Shown here: positions 6,270 through 9,730 of the stretch, in pieces
Layout of the letters: every line of letters starts with the position of its first letter
Numbering within the stretch: the first letter of the stretch is position 1
Source: CAYNFH01 sp964396385
GTDB lineage: Bacteria > Armatimonadota > Chthonomonadetes > Chthonomonadales > CAJBBX01
Reading direction: 5' to 3'
Assembly (NCBI GenBank): GCA_964396385.1
Contig: CAYNFH010000233.1
Coordinates: 1-9,730, forward strand
DNA length: 9,730 bases
Notes under the pieces: generated by a model
Database searches by the model: none
What the model was told of the DNA's origin: nothing
The model's input: only the letters and a program-made list of their open reading frames with translations
Made by a program: the position numbers and the translations under genes

Positions 6270-7448
6270 ATGGCAGTAATCCAGGCGGCAATCGCGGGCG
6301 TAATGCGCTCGCTGGGCAAGATATTCAATACGGCCTTCGGTTGGGCAACCATACTGCTGTTCGGCAAGGTTCCGGAGGACCGGCAGATCTACCTGTCGGT
6401 CATCACCTTCGGCAGCGTTGCCTGGATCGCAGTGCTCCTGGGCATCGCTTTTCCGGCGTTTGGCGCCTGGCTCCTCGCATTCGTCAATCCTCCGCGCTGG
6501 GTCGATCGGAACTGGATCCGGCTCGCGATGCTGATCGGCGCGATCATGATCCCGCTGATCATCGGCTTTCTCTCTCTCAAACTGTCGGCGCCGGAAGATG
6601 CCCCCGAGAACGGGATAGAGAAGCTCAAGGCCGTCATGCGCGGTTACCCGTACACTCTCGGGCTGGCCATCACGTTGGTGATGCTGACCGTGTTCGCACC
6701 CATCCTGCACCTCCGGAATGTCCTGAATCGGTGGACCAGCCAGCACGTACCGGTCATAGTGGAGGCGCCTGACTACCTCGGCGTCGTTGGCGAGATGGAG
6801 CAGGCATTGAGGCTCGCCGGGTATCCCACGGTACGGCGGCGCGCTAGCTGGATGCTCCGCATGCCGACAAAGGTGCTCACGGCCCTCGCGGGAGGCGCCG
6901 TGCAGAAGCTGGTCGCGGACCACCTTACCATCCTCGCGGCCAAGGACTTTGAGGTGGTACTCCATCCGTCGGATCTCATAATCTCGGGCAAGGACCTCGA
7001 TGCGGCGCGAATCCGCGCCATCCTGTCCGAGGCGTTGGCGTTCACGAAGGCGTACCTGACCTGGACGAAGGAAGCAAACGAGCTGGAAGACCGGCTGGTG
7101 GCCATCTGGAACGAGATGCAGCAAAGAACGGTGGAATTCGTGCCGCTCGATGGGGTGCGCCGGCTTGAGGCTGTTGAGACCAACCTCCGGAACGCAAAGT
7201 TCTCGTACGACGAGTGGGATGTGCTCTCGCGCAAGAAGCTGCTTGTGGAACGGGGGCTGCTTCAGGTGCAGGCCGGCGTAACCGACCGTCCCGTGGACCC
7301 AACGGAAGTCCCTCCTGAGGACATCGGGGCCTCCCAGATGCTGGAGGTGATGCAGAACCGAACCGGTCTCCTCTCCCGCCTCGCGACGGCAGCCACCTTC
7401 GGCGCGCTCGCATGGTTGGGCGTAAAGAACCGGCGGGCCGCCCGGTAG
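6270..7448 (+). CDS. Uncharacterised multi-pass membrane protein (392 aa)
   Basis: I do not recognise this gene by name. What can be seen: an amphipathic N-terminus (1-32), three strong hydrophobic helices (about 43-72, 83-103 and 127-148), then a cytoplasm-like soluble part (about 160-365), and a weaker hydrophobic stretch near the C-terminus (about 368-385) followed by a basic end (KNRRAAR). The soluble part opens with VPVIVEAPDYLGVVGEMEQAL (160-180), an alpha/beta-looking segment. It then has a conserved-looking VLHPSDLIISGKDLDAARIRAIL (230-252) and a charged helical section (265-290). No catalytic or metal motif is obvious. The start ATG 6270 has a modest AAAGG signal 6-8 bases upstream. 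It follows the aldo/keto reductase by 46 bp and may share its transcript, which would put it in the same putative stress regulon. A transporter, a sensor or a membrane scaffold are all possible; none is supported. Confidence 0.8.
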   Translation: MAVIQAAIAGVMRSLGKIFNTAFGWATILLFGKVPEDRQIYLSVITFGSVAWIAVLLGIAFPAFGAWLLAFVNPPRWVDRNWIRLAMLIGAIMIPLIIGFLSLKLSAPEDAPENGIEKLKAVMRGYPYTLGLAITLVMLTVFAPILHLRNVLNRWTSQHVPVIVEAPDYLGVVGEMEQALRLAGYPTVRRRASWMLRMPTKVLTALAGGAVQKLVADHLTILAAKDFEVVLHPSDLIISGKDLDAARIRAILSEALAFTKAYLTWTKEANELEDRLVAIWNEMQQRTVEFVPLDGVRRLEAVETNLRNAKFSYDEWDVLSRKKLLVERGLLQVQAGVTDRPVDPTEVPPEDIGASQMLEVMQNRTGLLSRLATAATFGALAWLGVKNRRAAR

Positions 7449-7544
7449 AAACAGTAACCATCCTGAAACTGCGGCGGCCGGGCAGTCGTTATGGTATGCG
7501 GTACACTCGGACCATGCTATCCACTTCGTGACGGGAGGATGTAG

Positions 7545-8066
7545 ATGGGTGCGCAGGGCCTGTTCGGCAAGCTTTTGGGAGCGGTGGGAGGCGGGGACCT
7601 CGGCGAGGAGGCGCAGGAGCTCCTCAGCAAGTTTCAGAGCGGCGACGCGAGCGACGAAGAAGCGGAACAGCACTACGACCAGGTGCAGGACCATCCGGAG
7701 GCGCAGGCGGCCCAGCAGGATGTCCTGAACAACATGGACGCGGACCACTTTCAGGACGGCGCGCAGCAGGCCGCCAGCAGCCTGCCGCCCCACCAGCGCA
7801 CGGACCTGGCGTCCGACCTGATGGACGCGCTGGAAGGGCGTGGGCTGGACCTGCAATCCATTGCCTCGGAGTTGGGCCTCAGCTCCACCTCGGCAGCGTC
7901 TCTGGCGCCGGAGGAGCTGGGCAAGCTCCTTGGGTGGGCGCAGCAGAACCAGCCCGACGCACTGAATGAAGCGGTTGGAGACAAGCCCTGGTTCGTCAAG
8001 GCCATGGGCAATGACGTGGTCTGCAACATTGTCTCCAATCTGGCGGGACGGATACTGAACCGGTAA
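7545..8066 (+). CDS. Uncharacterised acidic, Gln/Asp-rich protein (173 aa)
   Basis: A 173-residue protein, not recognised with confidence. It starts at ATG 7545 with a good GGGAGGA signal 5 bases upstream. Residues 1-18 are a glycine-rich hydrophobic start (MGAQGLFGKLLGAVGGGD) without a cleavage site. The middle (20-110) is acidic and Gln-rich with predicted helices: EEAQELLSKF, HYDQVQDHPEAQAAQQDV (43-60), then DHFQDGAQQAASSLPPHQRTDL (67-88). The last is of the kind (xQxAAxxxLxPxxRxxL) seen in several short bacterial proteins of unknown function. The C-terminal third (118-173) is more hydrophobic and includes a single Cys (C160 in NDVVCNIV). No signal peptide or membrane helix is clear, so it is probably cytoplasmic. 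It lies 96 bp after the 392-residue membrane protein gene on the same strand, and a hairpin follows its stop before the convergent thrS. Confidence 0.75.
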   Translation: MGAQGLFGKLLGAVGGGDLGEEAQELLSKFQSGDASDEEAEQHYDQVQDHPEAQAAQQDVLNNMDADHFQDGAQQAASSLPPHQRTDLASDLMDALEGRGLDLQSIASELGLSSTSAASLAPEELGKLLGWAQQNQPDALNEAVGDKPWFVKAMGNDVVCNIVSNLAGRILNR

Positions 8067-8070
8067 ATGT

Positions 8071-8100
8071 GTAGGGGCGGCCACACAGGGTCGCCCCTAC
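8071..8100 (+). terminator. Hairpin between the 173-aa gene and thrS
   Basis: GTAGGGGCGGCC (8071-8082) pairs with GGTCGCCCCTAC (8089-8100) over 12 positions, one of them a G-U wobble that forms only on the plus-strand transcript. The loop is 6 bases. It starts 5 bases after the stop of the 173-residue gene and ends 10 bases before the thrS stop, so it can serve both convergent genes. No T-tract follows. Its left edge ATGTGTAGG (8067-8075) is identical to that of the hairpin at 2730-2770. GTAGGGGCG...CGCCCCTAC palindromes are a common dispersed type in some bacterial genomes. Confidence 0.65.
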
Positions 8101-8109
8101 GCCCTGCAG

Positions 8110-9730
8110 TTATCCGGATTGTTCTTCCCTCAGCTTCTCCACCAGCTCGTCCAGCGGCATGGCACCCTGGTCACCTTGGCCGTAGCGACGGACCGAGACG
8201 GCGCCGGCCTCCATATCCCGCTTGCCGACGATGAGCATGTACGGGACCTTCTGGACCTCCCCTTCGGCGATCTTCTTGCCGAGCCGCTCCGAGCGGTAGT
8301 CCGCCTCCACCCGGAAGCCTGCCTCCACCAGCCGCGTGCGGATGCTAGCGGCATAGTCGTTCTGAGCATCCGTGATCGGCAGGACGATCGCCTGCACGGG
8401 TGCAAGCCAGAGCGGGAAGGCGCCGGCGTAGCTCTCCGTGAGAAAGGCGACCATCCGCTCCATCGTTGAGAGCACCCCGCGGTGGATCATCACCGGCCTG
8501 TGCATCTTGCCGTCCTCGCCCACGTACTCCAACTGGAACTGATTCGGCAGGTGGTAGTCGACCTGGGACGTGGAGATCGTCTCCTCTTTGCCCATGACCG
8601 TCTTCACCTGAACGTCCAGCTTCGGCCCGTAGAACGCCGCCTCCCCCACCGCTTCGTAGAAGGACACGCCGAGCGTCTCCAGGGCAGAGCGGATTGCCCC
8701 CTCCGCCGTCGCCCACATCTGCGGGTTGTCGACGTACTTCTCCTTGTCGTTCGGGTTGTGCAGCGAGAGCCGGTACGTGAAGTCGTTGAGGCCCAGCTTC
8801 CTGTAGGACTCCTCGACCATATGGACGACCTTGATGAACTCCTCCTGGATCTGGTCCTCCCGGCAGAAGATGTGCGCGTCGTTGAGGCACATCATGCGCA
8901 CGCGGGAGAGGCCCGTCAGCGTCCCGGAAGGCTCATACCGGAACATCGTCCCGAGCTCGGCGATGCGGATAGGCAACTCCCGGTAGGACACGATGCCGCG
9001 TTCCTTGTACACCTCGATGTGGTGCGGGCAGTTCATGGGGCGCAGGACATACTCCTCGTTCTCCACCTTCATGACCGGGAACATGTGCTCCTTATAGTGC
9101 GCGAAGTGCCCGCTTGTCTTGTAAAGGTCCACTTTCGCCAGCGTGGGCGTATAGACGTGGTAGTAGCCGGCGCGCCTCTCCACCTCCACGATGTAGTTCT
9201 CCAGCGTGCGGCGGATAGCGGCGCCCTTGGGGAGCCACATGGGGAGCCCCTTCCCCACCTCTTCCGAGATGAAGAACAGGCCGAGCTGCGCTCCCACCAC
9301 GCGGTGGTCCCGCTTGCGCGCCTCTTCTAGCCGATGGAGGTAGTCGTCCAGTTCCTCCTGGGAGAACCAGGCCGTGCCGTAGATGCGCGTGAGCATCTTA
9401 TTCTTCTCGTCGCCCCGCCAGTAGGCACCGGCCGTGCTGAGCAGCTTGAAGAACTTGAGCTCACCTGTGCGCTCCACGTGGGGACCTCGGCACAGGTCCG
9501 TCCAGTCGCCCTGCGTGTAGAAGCTGATCACCTCGTCCTCCGGCAGGTCGTTAATCAGCTCCACCTTGTACGGCTGATGCATCGCCTCGCACAGGGCGAC
9601 GGCATCCGGCCGCGGCTTTTCCGAGCGCGTGAAGGGAACGTCTCGCGAGGCAATCTCGTGCATGCGCTGCTCGATTCCCGGCAGGTCCTCCTCATGAATG
9701 GGCTTCGGAAGGTCGAAGTCGTAGTAGAAG
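8110..9730 (-). CDS. thrS: Threonyl-tRNA synthetase, C-terminal 539 residues (5' end off window)
   Basis: A class II synthetase that charges tRNA-Thr with threonine in the cytoplasm. The frame is open to the right edge, beginning FYYDFDLP, so roughly the first 100 residues (the TGS domain and the start of the editing domain) lie outside. Visible parts, numbered within the fragment, are: the editing-domain DLCRGPH (C80, H84); MNCPHH with zinc ligand C234; motif 2 FRYEPSGTLTGLSRVR (about 263-278); DAHIFC with zinc ligand H286; motif 3 IHRG with zinc ligand H416; and then the anticodon-binding domain starting LAPVQAIVLP. These correspond to C334, H385 and H511 of the E. coli enzyme. One oddity: E. 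coli RGFTQDDAH reads RMMCLNDAH here, so Leu replaces the active-site-lining Gln381. The gene is otherwise normal and complete at its C-terminus. It is an essential housekeeping gene, which supports a chromosomal location. Confidence 0.97.
   Translation of the reverse strand, partial: FYYDFDLPKPIHEEDLPGIEQRMHEIASRDVPFTRSEKPRPDAVALCEAMHQPYKVELINDLPEDEVISFYTQGDWTDLCRGPHVERTGELKFFKLLSTAGAYWRGDEKNKMLTRIYGTAWFSQEELDDYLHRLEEARKRDHRVVGAQLGLFFISEEVGKGLPMWLPKGAAIRRTLENYIVEVERRAGYYHVYTPTLAKVDLYKTSGHFAHYKEHMFPVMKVENEEYVLRPMNCPHHIEVYKERGIVSYRELPIRIAELGTMFRYEPSGTLTGLSRVRMMCLNDAHIFCREDQIQEEFIKVVHMVEESYRKLGLNDFTYRLSLHNPNDKEKYVDNPQMWATAEGAIRSALETLGVSFYEAVGEAAFYGPKLDVQVKTVMGKEETISTSQVDYHLPNQFQLEYVGEDGKMHRPVMIHRGVLSTMERMVAFLTESYAGAFPLWLAPVQAIVLPITDAQNDYAASIRTRLVEAGFRVEADYRSERLGKKIAEGEVQKVPYMLIVGKRDMEAGAVSVRRYGQGDQGAMPLDELVEKLREEQSG

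Noticed and set aside
7468..7486. Small hairpin ACTGC/GCAGT after the membrane protein gene
   Set aside because: Five base pairs with a 9-base loop and no T-tract are too weak to call a terminator, and it overlaps the possible promoter spacer.
6099..8084. A 661-codon open frame on the minus strand opposite the 392-aa and 173-aa genes
   Set aside because: It is codon-aligned with both plus-strand genes, so it stays open simply because the sense genes avoid TTA, CTA and TCA. Its product is His/Arg-rich without domain features, and the sense genes have ribosome binding sites and sensible proteins.
8482..9330. A 282-codon plus-strand frame inside thrS
   Set aside because: It is codon-aligned antisense to a clear threonyl-tRNA synthetase; it is a mirror of codon bias.
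1..9730. Defence system, mobile element, CRISPR array or biosynthetic cluster
   Set aside because: No transposase, integrase, nuclease, toxin-antitoxin pair, spaced direct repeats or multi-gene biosynthetic set is visible. The window ends in a housekeeping gene and looks like ordinary chromosome.

Overview
This is a bacterial window of fairly high G+C, read as an ordinary chromosomal segment. It has nine protein genes, two of them cut by the window edges. I saw no rRNA, tRNA, transposase, phage gene or CRISPR array. The gene mix points to a free-living environmental bacterium of an Armatimonadota/Planctomycetota-like kind: a PSCyt1/DUF1549 haem protein, a PhyH-type dioxygenase, a compact GH1-like glycosidase beside an SDR, a DUF4142 protein and an lmo0937-type miniprotein. 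That placement rests on gene content only and is weak; no phylogenetic marker was compared.

Layout. At the left edge (1-1022, minus) is the N-terminal 340 residues of a secreted PSCyt1/DUF1549 cytochrome-like protein. A PhyH-family Fe(II)/2-oxoglutarate dioxygenase (1054-1947, plus) is divergent from it, with only 31 bp between the start codons. A secreted DUF4142 protein follows (2106-2717, plus). It converges on a minus-strand pair, an SDR oxidoreductase (4041-4769) then a GH1-like glycosidase (2764-3963). A perfect 19-bp hairpin at this junction contains the glycosidase stop codon. A 14-bp hairpin separates the SDR from an upstream 50-residue lmo0937-type membrane protein (4916-5068, minus).

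The lmo0937-type gene is divergent from an aldo/keto reductase (5315-6223, plus). The 246 bp between them holds two back-to-back copies of GGAACC-N16-CGTCTT, one on each strand. This looks like a pair of ECF-sigma-type promoters that would co-activate both genes, and it is the most interesting signal in the window. After the reductase come an uncharacterised 392-residue membrane protein (6270-7448) and an uncharacterised acidic 173-residue protein (7545-8066). These converge, across another hairpin, on threonyl-tRNA synthetase (8110 to the right edge, minus), which is missing about its first 100 residues.

How the genes may work together (inference). The glycosidase/SDR pair could release and oxidise a sugar. 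The lmo0937-type protein, the aldo/keto reductase and perhaps the DUF4142 gene look like an envelope or general stress response driven by an alternative sigma factor. I see no defence system or other clearly new multi-gene machine. The candidates for something undescribed are the mirrored promoter pair, the two unknown proteins, and the intergenic hairpins that share an ATGTGTAGG edge at both convergent junctions.
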